From: a virus | Length of the DNA stretch: 37,318 bases | IMG/VR virus record: IMGVR_UViG_3300025430_000054 | Location: 1-37,318 of that record | Reading direction: 5' to 3' (one strand) | In this document: piece by piece, positions 13,256 to 22,081 of the stretch | How the letters are laid out: every line of letters starts with the position of its first letter | Position numbering within the stretch: position 1 is the first letter of the stretch | The notes under the pieces: generated by a model | Database searches by the model: none | What the model saw: only the letters and a program-made list of their open reading frames with translations | Told to the model about the DNA's origin: nothing | Position numbers and translations under genes: made by a program

Positions 13256-15667
13256 ATGACCCCAGAAGAAAATGCACAACAAGAGTCGCTAAAGAAACAA
13301 ACAGACGGACAAGACGCGGCTGCTAAAATGACCAAGCGTTTAATGGACGCAATGGAAGACCTAGAGGATCCTGTTAAAAGACAGGCCCGACTTACTGCTG
13401 AAACAAACAAAGGATTCCTTGGATTAGACCGTGCTATTAAGTCTGGGCGTACACGCTGGATTGATGCAACTGATGATATTAGAAAACTAGCAGAGCAGAT
13501 TGAAGAAGTTACTGATGCTAGTAAAAAAGCAGAACTAGAAGAAAAACTACAAACTGCTCGTAGTAATGCAAAAGCCGCACAGCGCGATAAGTTCTTACTT
13601 GACAGTTTTGGTGAATTAGCCAAAGGTGTTTTCAATGCTGGCGTAGGTATTACTAAAAGCGTTGTAAACAGTTATCAAAGCGGTGCTAGTGCGTTCCAAA
13701 CATTTGGTGATGCAGGTATTGCAGCAATTAGTGCTAGTCAACAAACCGCTGCTGGCGTATCTGCTGCTGGAGCATCGTTTGCAGGTGCAATGGCGCTATT
13801 AGCGCCTGAGACAGCAGGACTATCGTTAGCATTTGGTGCATTAGTTGGAGTTGCTAATGCGTTGTACCAAGGTATGTCAGAGCTAACAAAAGCTGGTGTA
13901 CAAGTAGCAGTTAAGGAAATTGAGAATACCGCTAAAGCATATAATAGTGCTGCCAATGCTGGCGCAATATTTACAGACGGTATTATGAGCATTAGATCAG
14001 GGTCTATAGAAGCCGGACTTACTATGGCCCAGCTTAGTAAAGTTATTAACGAACAAAGTCAACAATTAGCTGATTTTGGTGGTAACGCAATGCGAGGAGT
14101 TGACGCATTTAAGAAAATTAGTAAACAATTAATGAGTAACGATGGTGTTGTTGCTGGGTTAATTGGGCTAGGTTATGGCGTTCAGGACATGGCCGATGGC
14201 ATGGCTAACTATATGGCCATTGTAGGATCTGTTAGTTCTAAACAGCGAGTAGATTATAATAATTTGGCATTGGAGTCAGCCAAATATTTGGAAAACTTAC
14301 GTTTAATATCTGCGTTCACAGGCAACGATGCTAAAAAGGCGCAACAAGCAGCTGAAGCATCTGCACGTGAAGCATCAGTAGATGCACGTATTCGCGAAGA
14401 AACTGCAAAAGGCAACGAACATATTGCAGCTAATTATAGGTTAATGATAGCATCGTTACCTACCCAGGCTGAGCGTGATGCCTATGCCGATTCGTTTGGT
14501 ATGTATGGGGCAATGACTGAGAAGAGCGCATTGTATATGAGCCAAACTGGTACGTCGTTGCAAGACATGCAGACTAATATTAACAATCTATTAGATCCAA
14601 CAAAAAAACAAGGCGACGCATTAAAAGCGCAACTAAACTTACAAAAAGAACATGCCGGTGTTATTCAGCAAGAAATACAATCAACCCAGGGCACAATAGG
14701 TATTGCCGGAAAATTTGATAGCACTCTCAGAGAGTTGGGAGTAAGTCAACAACAAGCAAATGAGTTTTATACAAAACTTGCAAAAGGCGATTCTCCTGAA
14801 AAAATCTTAGCAGAAATGGGCAAACTTAAAGAAGCCGCTGCTGACCAAACTACTGCAACTGGCAAATATGCTAAAACTATCCAAGAAGGCCAAGCATTAA
14901 ATTTAAAAGTTCAACAAGCACTTGATCCGGTTATTTTACAGTTTGAAAATTTTGCATCACTAACTAAAGATATTATAAAAAATATCAGAGACTCCCTTAA
15001 GGCAGCAGGATTTAAGTTAAATGCAGAACCACAACAACAAAAAGAAATTACACGCCCAGACGGTACAAAGTTTAAACCGTATGAGCAAACACAGCCACCC
15101 GGTGGCGGCCCTATATCCGGTAGCAACAAACCCGCTGTACAATTACCAAAAGGAACAGTTACTCCAGAGTTAACTGATTTGCTAACGAATCCAGTTTTTG
15201 CAAACTTAGTAAAAACTTCATTGAATGACAGTAATGCACACTCTGGTACATCAAAACATTACGAAGGTAAAGCAGCAGACTTTAGTGTTAAAGGACTAAC
15301 TGTAGACCAGGTTGTTTCAAAATTAACTGCAATTAAAGGCACTCCCGGCGTAGCAGATGTATGGGCTGAAGATACTAGCCCGGACACAGATTGGGCTAAA
15401 TCTATTACTGCTGCTGGTGGCAAAGTTGGCCCATACAAAGGTACAGCCCCGCATATACACATGCAAATGCTGGCTAAAGGTGGTATTACAGACGGTCCAA
15501 GTATTGCTGGCGAAGCAGGGCCAGAGGCAGTAGTTCCGCTACCAGACGGTCGCAACATACCTGTAAAAGTAGATATGGGCGACATGCTATCCAAATTGGA
15601 CCAAATGATTAAGATACTAGGTGATCAACATGACACTTCGGAAAAGATCTTACAGTCCTCGCTATAA
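13256..15667 (+). CDS. Tail tape measure protein with M15-like peptidase motif
   Basis: An 803-aa protein from the ATG at 13256; the frame is open upstream from a TTG, but that lies within the promoter. The N-terminal ~130 residues are charged and coiled-coil-like. Residues ~150-210 are Ala/Gly-rich and hydrophobic (ASFAGAMALLAPETAGLSLA), a typical tape-measure membrane-active segment. Further helices follow to ~620. Near the C-terminus, H668-x2-G-x-A-x-D675 (SKHYEGKAADF) and H733-x-H735 (PHIHMQ) reproduce the zinc-ligand pattern of M15 D-Ala-D-Ala-type peptidases. The end KGGITDGPSIAGEAGPEAVV is the ending seen in many tape measure proteins. It would set tail length (role of T4 gp29) and may cut peptidoglycan during DNA entry. 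Peptidase activity is inferred. Confidence 0.82.
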   Translation: MTPEENAQQESLKKQTDGQDAAAKMTKRLMDAMEDLEDPVKRQARLTAETNKGFLGLDRAIKSGRTRWIDATDDIRKLAEQIEEVTDASKKAELEEKLQTARSNAKAAQRDKFLLDSFGELAKGVFNAGVGITKSVVNSYQSGASAFQTFGDAGIAAISASQQTAAGVSAAGASFAGAMALLAPETAGLSLAFGALVGVANALYQGMSELTKAGVQVAVKEIENTAKAYNSAANAGAIFTDGIMSIRSGSIEAGLTMAQLSKVINEQSQQLADFGGNAMRGVDAFKKISKQLMSNDGVVAGLIGLGYGVQDMADGMANYMAIVGSVSSKQRVDYNNLALESAKYLENLRLISAFTGNDAKKAQQAAEASAREASVDARIREETAKGNEHIAANYRLMIASLPTQAERDAYADSFGMYGAMTEKSALYMSQTGTSLQDMQTNINNLLDPTKKQGDALKAQLNLQKEHAGVIQQEIQSTQGTIGIAGKFDSTLRELGVSQQQANEFYTKLAKGDSPEKILAEMGKLKEAAADQTTATGKYAKTIQEGQALNLKVQQALDPVILQFENFASLTKDIIKNIRDSLKAAGFKLNAEPQQQKEITRPDGTKFKPYEQTQPPGGGPISGSNKPAVQLPKGTVTPELTDLLTNPVFANLVKTSLNDSNAHSGTSKHYEGKAADFSVKGLTVDQVVSKLTAIKGTPGVADVWAEDTSPDTDWAKSITAAGGKVGPYKGTAPHIHMQMLAKGGITDGPSIAGEAGPEAVVPLPDGRNIPVKVDMGDMLSKLDQMIKILGDQHDTSEKILQSSL

Positions 15668-15672
15668 CATAT

Positions 15673-15680
15673 AATAAATA
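15673..15680 (+). promoter_or_regulatory. Late promoter AATAAATA upstream of gene 20
   Basis: TAATAAATA, one base from consensus within the octamer, five bases after the tape measure stop. Start near 15686 leaves a 15-base leader with GAGAGAA before the ATG at 15701. Confidence 0.7.
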
Positions 15681-15700
15681 TAGCATACGAGAGAACATAT

Positions 15701-17389
15701 ATGGCCGGTTGGAAAAAATATTTTAAAACAAGTAACTTACCTAGTAATGTAAGCCCATTGGGTGCTGGACGTGCTCCAGACCCTGGGTTCCGTAACTATC
15801 AAAGTCAATTACCCGAAGTTTACACAGGGCAACCAAACCGTGTTGAGCGTTATAACCAATACGAACAAATGGATATGGACTCTGAAGTTAACGCTGCATT
15901 GGATATTTTAGCCGAGTTCTGCTCACAAAAGAACGAAGAGAATCACACAGCATTTACTGTTAAATTTAAAGAACAACCATCAGATAACGAAGTTAAAATT
16001 ATTAAAGAGCAACTACAGCAATGGGTAGCTCTTAACGAATTTAACAAGCGTATCTTTAAGATTGTGCGTAATACATTTAAGTATGGCGATCAAGTATTCA
16101 TTCGTGACCCAGAAAATTTTAAACTATATTGGACAGAAATGTCTAAGGTTACTAAAGTTATTGTTAATGAAGGCGAAGGTAAAAAGCCTGAGCAGTATTT
16201 GATTAAAGACTTAAATCCTAACTTTCAAAACTTAACTGTTACCGCAGTTGCCACAACAGACACATATATGAATCACCCGCAAGTTGGTGGGCCATCTGGA
16301 TCGTACACACAACCGCAAAGCCCATTTGGCGGCGGCAGTCGCTTTAGTCATGCTAAAAACGAAGCTGCTATCAATGCAGAACACATTGTACACATTAGTT
16401 TGACAGAAGGCTTAGACGTATATTGGCCATTTGGTAACTCTGTATTAGAAAACATTTTTAAAGTGTTTAAGCAAAAAGAATTGCTTGAAGATAGTATCAT
16501 TATCTATCGTGTACAACGTGCTCCAGAGCGTCGCATCTTTAAAATCGACGTAGGTAACATGCCAAGTCATATGGCTATGGCATTCGTTGAGCGTATTAAA
16601 AACGAAATTCACCAGCGTCGTATTCCTACACAGAATGGGGCCGGAACGTCTAATATGATGGACGCTACATACAATCCATTATCAACGAACGAAGACTACT
16701 TCTTCCCAACTACAGCAGACGGACGTGGCTCTAGCGTAGACGTATTGCCAGGTGGTCAAAACCTAGGCGAAATTACAGACTTACGCTTCTTTACTAACAA
16801 ATTATATCGTGGTTTACGTATTCCTAGTAGCTATTTGCCAACTACAGCAGAAGATGGTAGTGCTAGTTATAACGATGGACGTGTTGGTACAGCACTTATC
16901 CAAGAATGGCGCTTTAACCAATATTGCTTACGATTGCAATCTATGTTAGCTGACAAGTTAGATACAGAGTTTAAGTTGTTTATGCGTTGGAGAGGCTTTA
17001 ACATTGATGGATCATTGTTTGATCTAGTGCTTAACGAGCCACAAAACTTTGCACAATACCGTCAGGCAGACATTGACTCTGCTCGTATTGCTACATTTAC
17101 ACAGCTAGAAGCTTTTCCGTATCTAAGTAAGCGTTGGCTAATGAAGCGTTATCTAGGTATGACAGAACAAGAAATTAGTGAAAACGAAATGTCTTGGGCT
17201 GAAGAGCGCGGTGATGCAGAAATTGCAACACCGGAATCTCCTAGCTTGCGTGGCGTAGGTGTAAGCCCGGGCGGTATTGACTCTGACTTAGAAGGACTAG
17301 GACCCGAGCCTGGTGCCAATGCAGGCGCACCCGGTATAGACACAACAGGCGGCCCTGCAGGTCCTGCTGGTACACCACCCCCACTTTAA
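15701..17389 (+). CDS. 20: Portal vertex protein gp20
   Basis: A 562-aa protein, slightly longer than T4 gp20 (524 aa). Conserved portal blocks are visible: MDMDSEVNAALDILAEF (~residues 55-72), IFKIVRNTFKYGDQVF (~116-131), YRVQRAPERRIFKIDVGN (~269-286), DYFFPTTADGRGSSVDVLPG (~331-350) and RIPSSYLP (~373). The final ~60 residues are Gly/Pro-rich and look disordered. Twelve copies form the unique head vertex where the prohead starts and DNA enters and exits. It heads a late gene series in the canonical T4 order: 20, small core genes, 67, 21, 22, 23. Confidence 0.93.
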   Translation: MAGWKKYFKTSNLPSNVSPLGAGRAPDPGFRNYQSQLPEVYTGQPNRVERYNQYEQMDMDSEVNAALDILAEFCSQKNEENHTAFTVKFKEQPSDNEVKIIKEQLQQWVALNEFNKRIFKIVRNTFKYGDQVFIRDPENFKLYWTEMSKVTKVIVNEGEGKKPEQYLIKDLNPNFQNLTVTAVATTDTYMNHPQVGGPSGSYTQPQSPFGGGSRFSHAKNEAAINAEHIVHISLTEGLDVYWPFGNSVLENIFKVFKQKELLEDSIIIYRVQRAPERRIFKIDVGNMPSHMAMAFVERIKNEIHQRRIPTQNGAGTSNMMDATYNPLSTNEDYFFPTTADGRGSSVDVLPGGQNLGEITDLRFFTNKLYRGLRIPSSYLPTTAEDGSASYNDGRVGTALIQEWRFNQYCLRLQSMLADKLDTEFKLFMRWRGFNIDGSLFDLVLNEPQNFAQYRQADIDSARIATFTQLEAFPYLSKRWLMKRYLGMTEQEISENEMSWAEERGDAEIATPESPSLRGVGVSPGGIDSDLEGLGPEPGANAGAPGIDTTGGPAGPAGTPPPL

Positions 17390-17398
17390 TAGTTAAAC

Positions 17399-17406
17399 GG
17401 TAAATA
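17399..17406 (+). promoter_or_regulatory. Possible weak late promoter GGTAAATA
   Basis: Six of eight bases match TATAAATA, ten bases after the gp20 stop. Its start would fall at 17412, right at the first ATG of the next gene (17413) or ten bases before the second ATG (17422). Possibly a chance match. Confidence 0.35.
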
Positions 17407-17412
17407 GTTATT

Positions 17413-17640
17413 ATGCATATCATGGAATTATTTGACCCAGCTCCGGCAGGTTACTACGATGAGAATAACGATCAAAGTGTAACTCAAAAGACTGACAGTC
17501 GTAAAACTCGTTTAACCTTAGCTCATTTAAACCAGCTAAGACAGTCACACGATGTGCGTAAAATTGAGCACGAAAAGAAGCTCGAGACAGTGGCAAAACA
17601 GTATGCACCAGTACCCGAAGCTGGCGCATTAGGTGTATGA
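17413..17640 (+). CDS. Small prohead-region protein between gp20 and gp67-like gene
   Basis: A 75-aa hydrophilic protein (72 aa if translation begins at the second ATG, 17422, giving MELFDPAPAGYYDEN). Neither ATG has a Shine-Dalgarno sequence, so the start is undecided. The middle is a basic helix (TDSRKTRLTLAHLNQLRQ, then VRKIEHEKKLETVAKQY). Small proteins with a FDPAPAGYYDEN-like opening occur at the same place, between portal and core genes, in aquatic T4-like phages. The position suggests a prohead core or assembly role (gp68-like by location), but no T4 homologue is recognised. Its stop overlaps the next start (ATGA). Confidence 0.65.
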   Translation: MHIMELFDPAPAGYYDENNDQSVTQKTDSRKTRLTLAHLNQLRQSHDVRKIEHEKKLETVAKQYAPVPEAGALGV

Positions 17641-17780
17641 GACAGTTTAGAGCAACAGTAAAAGCCAGCGGCTTATGGGTGCAAACTGTTATATTTGCCG
17701 AAAACAGCATGATGGCATTAAAGCTAGCACAAGCCCAATATGGTGCTAGTAATGTCATGGGAACACCAGTCCAGATATAA
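17637..17780 (+). CDS. 47-aa conserved small protein, translationally coupled
   Basis: ATG at 17637 overlaps the preceding stop in an ATGA arrangement and the frame ends with TAA at 17778-17780. The product starts MRQFRATVKASGLWVQTVIF, has a helical second half (NSMMALKLAQAQYGASNV) and ends GTPVQI. The pattern of two beta strands followed by a helix looks like a small folded domain, not a random frame. Small proteins of this style are found next to gp67 genes in related phages. Function unknown; likely in head morphogenesis from context. Confidence 0.6.
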   Translation: MRQFRATVKASGLWVQTVIFAENSMMALKLAQAQYGASNVMGTPVQI

Positions 17781-17855
17781 AATATCCAAAAGACTGTAGT
17801 TATTCTTCAATAATCCTTCAAAAACCCCCATTTAACCCTTAATATACGTAGTTTT

Positions 17856-17863
17856 GTTAAATA
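17856..17863 (+). promoter_or_regulatory. Late promoter variant GTTAAATA upstream of the gp67-like gene
   Basis: Six of eight bases match TATAAATA in a 118-base gap. Start near 17869 leaves a 30-base leader with AAAGGA seven bases before the ATG at 17899, a good geometry for a late gene. Confidence 0.5.
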
Positions 17864-17898
17864 ACTTTACAAAGCCATTTATATAAAGGAATCCTAGC

Positions 17899-18930
17899 AT
17901 GAGCAAATATGAAAAACTGATCGAATACATCATTAACGATGAAGATCAAAAAGCACGTGAATTATTTCACGATATCGTAGTAGAAAAATCCCGCGACATT
18001 TACGAATCTATCATGTCTGAAGAAGAGATGGAAGAAGCTGTACACGGTCAAGAAAACGTTGAAGATATGGTATCTGAGCTAGAAGGTGCAGAAGCTGTAG
18101 GTGAAGACGATCAAGAGGGTGAAGAATTTAGTTTTGACCAAGACGGTGAAGACGACGGAGAAGTTAGCGGCGAATTCGGCAACGAAGAGCCAGCAGGTGA
18201 TGAATTTGGCGGCGAAGAAGCTGGCGATGACAAGATCCTAAACATTGATGCTAAGTTAGACGAGCTATTAGCTAAGTTTGACGAAATCATGGGCGACGAA
18301 GGTCACAGCGATGAAGTTCCAGCTGAAGAGCCAGCAATGGACATGGGCCACGAACAAGAAGTTGGTGCTGAAGAAGAGCCAGCAATGTTTGAAGGCGAGC
18401 AACCAGAGTGGTTGAAAAAAGGATCTGGCAAATCAGGTTCTGCTAAAAGCGGCGTAAGCGGCAAATCAGGTTCTGCTGCATCTGGTAAATCAGGTAAAAG
18501 CGGTTCCGGTAAAATGGAATCTAAAGGCACAACAGAACTAATGCGTGAGTACGTTGATAAGATCAAAGATATGAACTTAACAGGTGCTAGCGAAGGTGAT
18601 ACAGTTGGTGCAGCTGGTAAAAAAGTTGCTGTAAACACAAAGTATACAGGTCAACAAACTGGTCCAGACTTTGGTGGTTCTGTAGTTAAAACAGATACTA
18701 AAGAGCAAAACCAAGACGGCACAAGCCCAACTAAAGCTAGTAACGAATATACAAAAGGCCAAGGCGAAATCAAATCTGGTAACCGTAACGTTCCAGGCGG
18801 TAAAGCCGACAACCTAGAAACAACTGGTAAAGAGTACAGCAAAGAACACGGTGCTGAAGGTCAAACTACTGATGGTAGCGTGCCTGTAGCTAAGAAGTCT
18901 GTGCAAGCTCAAAACACTGGTAAGAAGTAA
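17899..18930 (+). CDS. 67: Prohead core protein, gp67-like with long acidic and Lys-Ser-Gly extensions
   Basis: A 343-aa protein. The first ~40 residues (KLIEYIINDEDQKARELFHD) match the start of the 80-aa T4 prohead core protein gp67, which has a LIEAIKSND..AARKLF pattern, and are followed by an acidic tract as in T4. Here the acidic part runs to ~residue 172. A Lys-Ser-Gly tandem tract follows (~174-210, repeats of GKSGS and KSG) and then a ~130-residue hydrophilic Gly/Asn/Lys tail. Low-complexity composition throughout suggests disorder. AAAGGA precedes the ATG by seven bases. In T4, gp67 is part of the core and is destroyed by gp21 protease. The extended form is much larger, and what the extra parts do is unknown. 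Confidence 0.75.
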   Translation: MSKYEKLIEYIINDEDQKARELFHDIVVEKSRDIYESIMSEEEMEEAVHGQENVEDMVSELEGAEAVGEDDQEGEEFSFDQDGEDDGEVSGEFGNEEPAGDEFGGEEAGDDKILNIDAKLDELLAKFDEIMGDEGHSDEVPAEEPAMDMGHEQEVGAEEEPAMFEGEQPEWLKKGSGKSGSAKSGVSGKSGSAASGKSGKSGSGKMESKGTTELMREYVDKIKDMNLTGASEGDTVGAAGKKVAVNTKYTGQQTGPDFGGSVVKTDTKEQNQDGTSPTKASNEYTKGQGEIKSGNRNVPGGKADNLETTGKEYSKEHGAEGQTTDGSVPVAKKSVQAQNTGKK

Positions 18931-18963
18931 TTAGAAGTAACTGATAGAGATTAGGAACGCAAA

Positions 18964-19602
18964 ATGGCTTTGTACCTACGTGAGAACTTAACATTTGACC
19001 GTGCAGGAATCAAGATTGTACAGGAATCTGCAGACGGGAGTGACAACAAGTCTTACTATATGGAAGGGATATTCATCGAAGGAGGCGTCAAAAACGCTAA
19101 CGAACGTGTATATCCCGTTCACGAAATTGAAAGAGCCGTTTCTACTATCAATGACCAACTTAAAGGTGGCTACTCCGTTTTAGGCGAAGTAGATCATCCA
19201 GACGATTTAAAAATTAACTTGGACCGCGTAAGCCACATGATTACAAAAATGTGGATGGACGGCCCTTGTGGATTTGGCAAATTAAAAGTATTACCAACAC
19301 CAATGGGTAAACTAGTTGAAGCTATGATTACATCAGGCGTTAAACTAGGTGTTAGCTCACGTGGATCTGGTAATGTTAATGAAGGAAGTGGACACGTTAG
19401 TGATTTTGAAATCATTACCGTAGACATCGTAGCACAGCCTAGTGCTCCTAATGCATATCCTAAAGCCATTTATGAAGGCCTAATGAATATGTGTGGTGGC
19501 GAACAGGTATTTGGTCTAGCACGTGAAGCTAGTCAAGATCAAAAAGTACAGAAGTACCTGAAAGAAGCCGTTAAGGGCTTTATCAAAGATTTAAAACTAT
19601 AG
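18964..19602 (+). CDS. 21: Prohead core protease gp21
   Basis: A 212-aa protein, the length of T4 gp21 (212 aa), peptidase family S80. The catalytic His is H78 in GEVDHPDD and the nucleophile lies in S131-S132-R-G (GVSSRGSGNV). Further family signatures are GIFIEGGVKNANERVYP near residue 35 and DIVAQPSAPNA near 160. It cleaves prohead core and shell proteins after (L/I)-x-E during head maturation. AGGAA precedes the ATG. The gene lies between the gp67-like and gp22 genes in T4 order, 33 and 12 bases from its neighbours. Confidence 0.93.
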   Translation: MALYLRENLTFDRAGIKIVQESADGSDNKSYYMEGIFIEGGVKNANERVYPVHEIERAVSTINDQLKGGYSVLGEVDHPDDLKINLDRVSHMITKMWMDGPCGFGKLKVLPTPMGKLVEAMITSGVKLGVSSRGSGNVNEGSGHVSDFEIITVDIVAQPSAPNAYPKAIYEGLMNMCGGEQVFGLAREASQDQKVQKYLKEAVKGFIKDLKL

Positions 19603-19614
19603 GAGAAATATCCA

Positions 19615-20733
19615 ATGTTAGATGCTCTAAAACCATTGTTGGATAACGGAATCATTAATGAAGATACTAAGCAAGCCATCGGCGAAGCTTGGGAATCACG
19701 CATTACTGAAGCTAAAGAACAAGTTCGTGCAGAATTACGCGAAGAATTTGCTCAACGTTACCAGCATGACAAGCAAGTTATGGTTGAAGCTCTAGACAAG
19801 ATGGTTACCGAGTCTCTCACTGCAGAACTACAAGAGTTCGCAGACGAAAAACAACAATTAGCTGAAGACCGTGTTGCATTTAAAAAGCAAATGGTCGAAA
19901 GCGCAGGCAAGTTCAATAACTTCATGGTATCAAAACTAAGTGAAGAAATTAAAGAACTACGTGCTGATCGTAAAACGTACGAGAATGCTATTAGCAAACT
20001 TGAACAGTTTACAATCCGCGCCTTGGCAGAAGAAATTAAAGAATTTGAAGCAGACAAGAAAGCCGTAGTGGAAACTAAGGTTCGTCTAGTTGCTGAAGGT
20101 AAAGCTAAATTAGCTGAACTACAAGCCAAATTCGTTGCTCAATCTGCTACTGCTGTTAAAGAGGCCGTATCCAGTTCGTTAGAGTCAGAATTGACTCAAC
20201 TAAAAGAAGATATCCAAATTGCTCGCGAGAACATGTTTGGTCGTCGTCTATTCGAAGCATTTGCAAGCGAGTTTGCTGGTACTCATTTAAATGAGAACAA
20301 ACAAATCCGTCAGTTACAATCACAAGTTGAATTAGTAACTGGTAAATTGAGTGAAGCAGTTCACGCAATTGAAGATAAAAATGTTTTAGTTGAATCTAAA
20401 GAAAAAGAAATCAGAATTATCAGAGAATCAGCAGAACGCAAAGAAAAACTTGCAGAAATGTTGAAGCCTTTGAATAAAGAGAAGGCAGCAATTATGCGTG
20501 ATCTTCTTGAAAGTGTGTCTACTGCAAAATTGCAGTCTTCATACGAAAAATATCTACCAGCAGTATTGAACAACTCTGCTACTAAAGTAGTTGCTGAAAA
20601 GCAAACTGTTTTAACTGAGAGCCGTACAGTAGCGACTGGTGATAAAACTGCTAAAACTGCCGTTGAAACTTCAAACGCACCTGACGTAATGTCAAATGTA
20701 TTTGAAATGAAACGTTTAGCAGGGCTTAATTAA
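19615..20733 (+). CDS. 22: Prohead scaffold protein gp22
   Basis: A 372-aa, almost wholly helical, Glu/Lys/Ala-rich protein with several coiled-coil stretches (e.g. residues 30-165 and 245-290). It begins MLDALKPLLDNGIINEDTK and ends in a conserved scaffold-type tail, DVMSNVFEMKRLAGLN. T4 gp22 (269 aa) is the main internal scaffold on which gp23 assembles and is degraded by gp21. The length here fits the larger scaffolds of aquatic T4-like phages. AGGAG lies nine bases before the ATG. Assignment rests on composition, C-terminus and gene order. Confidence 0.88.
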   Translation: MLDALKPLLDNGIINEDTKQAIGEAWESRITEAKEQVRAELREEFAQRYQHDKQVMVEALDKMVTESLTAELQEFADEKQQLAEDRVAFKKQMVESAGKFNNFMVSKLSEEIKELRADRKTYENAISKLEQFTIRALAEEIKEFEADKKAVVETKVRLVAEGKAKLAELQAKFVAQSATAVKEAVSSSLESELTQLKEDIQIARENMFGRRLFEAFASEFAGTHLNENKQIRQLQSQVELVTGKLSEAVHAIEDKNVLVESKEKEIRIIRESAERKEKLAEMLKPLNKEKAAIMRDLLESVSTAKLQSSYEKYLPAVLNNSATKVVAEKQTVLTESRTVATGDKTAKTAVETSNAPDVMSNVFEMKRLAGLN

Positions 20734-20757
20734 ACCCTAAAAGGAAAGAGAAACAAA

Positions 20758-21936
20758 ATGACACAACAATTATTAGAAAGCCGTTGGGGCGAAACGAAGG
20801 ATGCCCTGCTAGAAGGTCTACAAGGTTCTAAAAGAACTACAATGGGCGTTATTCTAGAAAATACTCGTAAAATGTTAGCTGAAAATGCAACTGGTGGTTC
20901 AACACAAGCTGGTAACGTAGCTACACTTAACCGTGTAATTCTACCTGTTATCCGTCGTGTAATGCCAACAGTTATTGCAAACGAAATCGTTGGTGTACAA
21001 CCAATGACAGGCCCAGTAGCTCAAATCCACACATTACGTGTACGTTATGCTGATTCAGTAACTGATTCATCTGCATACGCTACATCTGCTAATGCTGGTG
21101 ATGAAGCATTGAGCCCATTCAAGATCGCTGTTGCTTACTCTGGTTCTAATACAACTGGCCAAGCTACTTCTACGTCAGCATTAGAAGGCGTAGCTGGTAA
21201 CCGTATCAACGTTCAAATCTTGAAACAAGTTGTTGAAGCTAAAACACGTAAGTTAAGTGCTCGCTGGACATTTGAAGCCGCTCAAGACGCACAGTCTATG
21301 CACGGTTTAGATGTTGAAGCTGAAATCATGGCTGCTTTAGCTCAAGAAATCACTGTTGAAATCGACCAAGAGATCCTAGGTTCTTTACGTGCCTTGGCTG
21401 CAACTGATTACACATTCGACCAAGCTGCTGTATCTGGTACAGCAACTTTCGTTGGTGACGAACACGCTGCTTTAGCTGTTCTAGTTAATCGTACAGCAAA
21501 CTTGATCGCTCAACGTACACGTCGTGGTGCTGGTAACTGGGCAGTTGTTTCCCCAGCTGCTTTAACAGTACTACAATCTGCTACAACTTCTGCTTTTGCT
21601 CGTACAACTGAAGGTACTTTTGAAGCTCCTACAAACACTAAGTTTGTTGGTACTTTAAACGGTGCAATGAAGATTTATGTTGACGGTTATGCAAATGACA
21701 GCCAGTCTGTATTAGTTGGATACAAAGGTTCTAGCGAAGCTGATGCAGCTGCGTTCTATTGCCCATACATTCCTCTAATGAGTTCTGGTGTTGTATTAGA
21801 TCCAAGTACATTCGAACCAGTAGTAAGTTTCATGACACGTTATGGATATGTTGAGTTAACAAACACAGCATCATCTCTAGGTAACGCTGGTGACTATGTA
21901 GGCGAGATAGCCGTTACGAATCTCTCATTTCAGTAA
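20758..21936 (+). CDS. 23: Major capsid protein gp23
   Basis: A 392-aa protein with an HK97-type capsid signature of the gp23 family: LNRVILPVIRRVMPTVIANE (~61-80), GVQPMTGPVAQIHTLRVRY (~82-100), RKLSARWTFEAAQD (~162-175) and EITVEIDQEILGSL near 195. The processing site for gp21 is probably L40-A41-E42, with N43 becoming the mature N-terminus; T4 removes 65 residues. It is shorter than T4 gp23 (521 aa), as in other aquatic T4-like phages. AAAGGAAAGAG precedes the ATG. Codon choice is restrained and Ala/Gly/Thr-rich, as expected for a highly expressed late gene. A terminator lies 69 bases after the stop. Confidence 0.95.
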   Translation: MTQQLLESRWGETKDALLEGLQGSKRTTMGVILENTRKMLAENATGGSTQAGNVATLNRVILPVIRRVMPTVIANEIVGVQPMTGPVAQIHTLRVRYADSVTDSSAYATSANAGDEALSPFKIAVAYSGSNTTGQATSTSALEGVAGNRINVQILKQVVEAKTRKLSARWTFEAAQDAQSMHGLDVEAEIMAALAQEITVEIDQEILGSLRALAATDYTFDQAAVSGTATFVGDEHAALAVLVNRTANLIAQRTRRGAGNWAVVSPAALTVLQSATTSAFARTTEGTFEAPTNTKFVGTLNGAMKIYVDGYANDSQSVLVGYKGSSEADAAAFYCPYIPLMSSGVVLDPSTFEPVVSFMTRYGYVELTNTASSLGNAGDYVGEIAVTNLSFQ

Positions 21937-22005
21937 ATCGAAACAGAGAAGCAACTGTAGTTTAACTACAATCAAAGTAACAATTCTCAGGGATGGGAAT
22001 ACATT

Positions 22006-22028
22006 AAACCACCGAAAGGTGGTTTTTT
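22006..22028 (+). terminator. Rho-independent terminator after gene 23
   Basis: AAACCACC (22006-22013), GAAA tetraloop, GGTGGTTT (22018-22025), with a T-run at 22023-22028. Upstream, the gp23 3' UTR has a further stem GAGAA/TTCTC (21946-21950 with 21984-21988) enclosing TGTAG/CTACA (21956-21970). This may protect the capsid mRNA. Confidence 0.85.
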
Positions 22029-22068
22029 GTTGAATATAATTATTTAAGTGGGAGAAATCGCACTCTAT

Positions 22069-22076
22069 CATAAATA
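22069..22076 (+). promoter_or_regulatory. Late promoter CATAAATA at the homing endonuclease start
   Basis: Octamer one base from consensus. The predicted start, six bases after the octamer, is the A of the ATG at 22082, so the transcript would be leaderless. Confidence 0.6.
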
Positions 22077-22081
22077 ACTAT

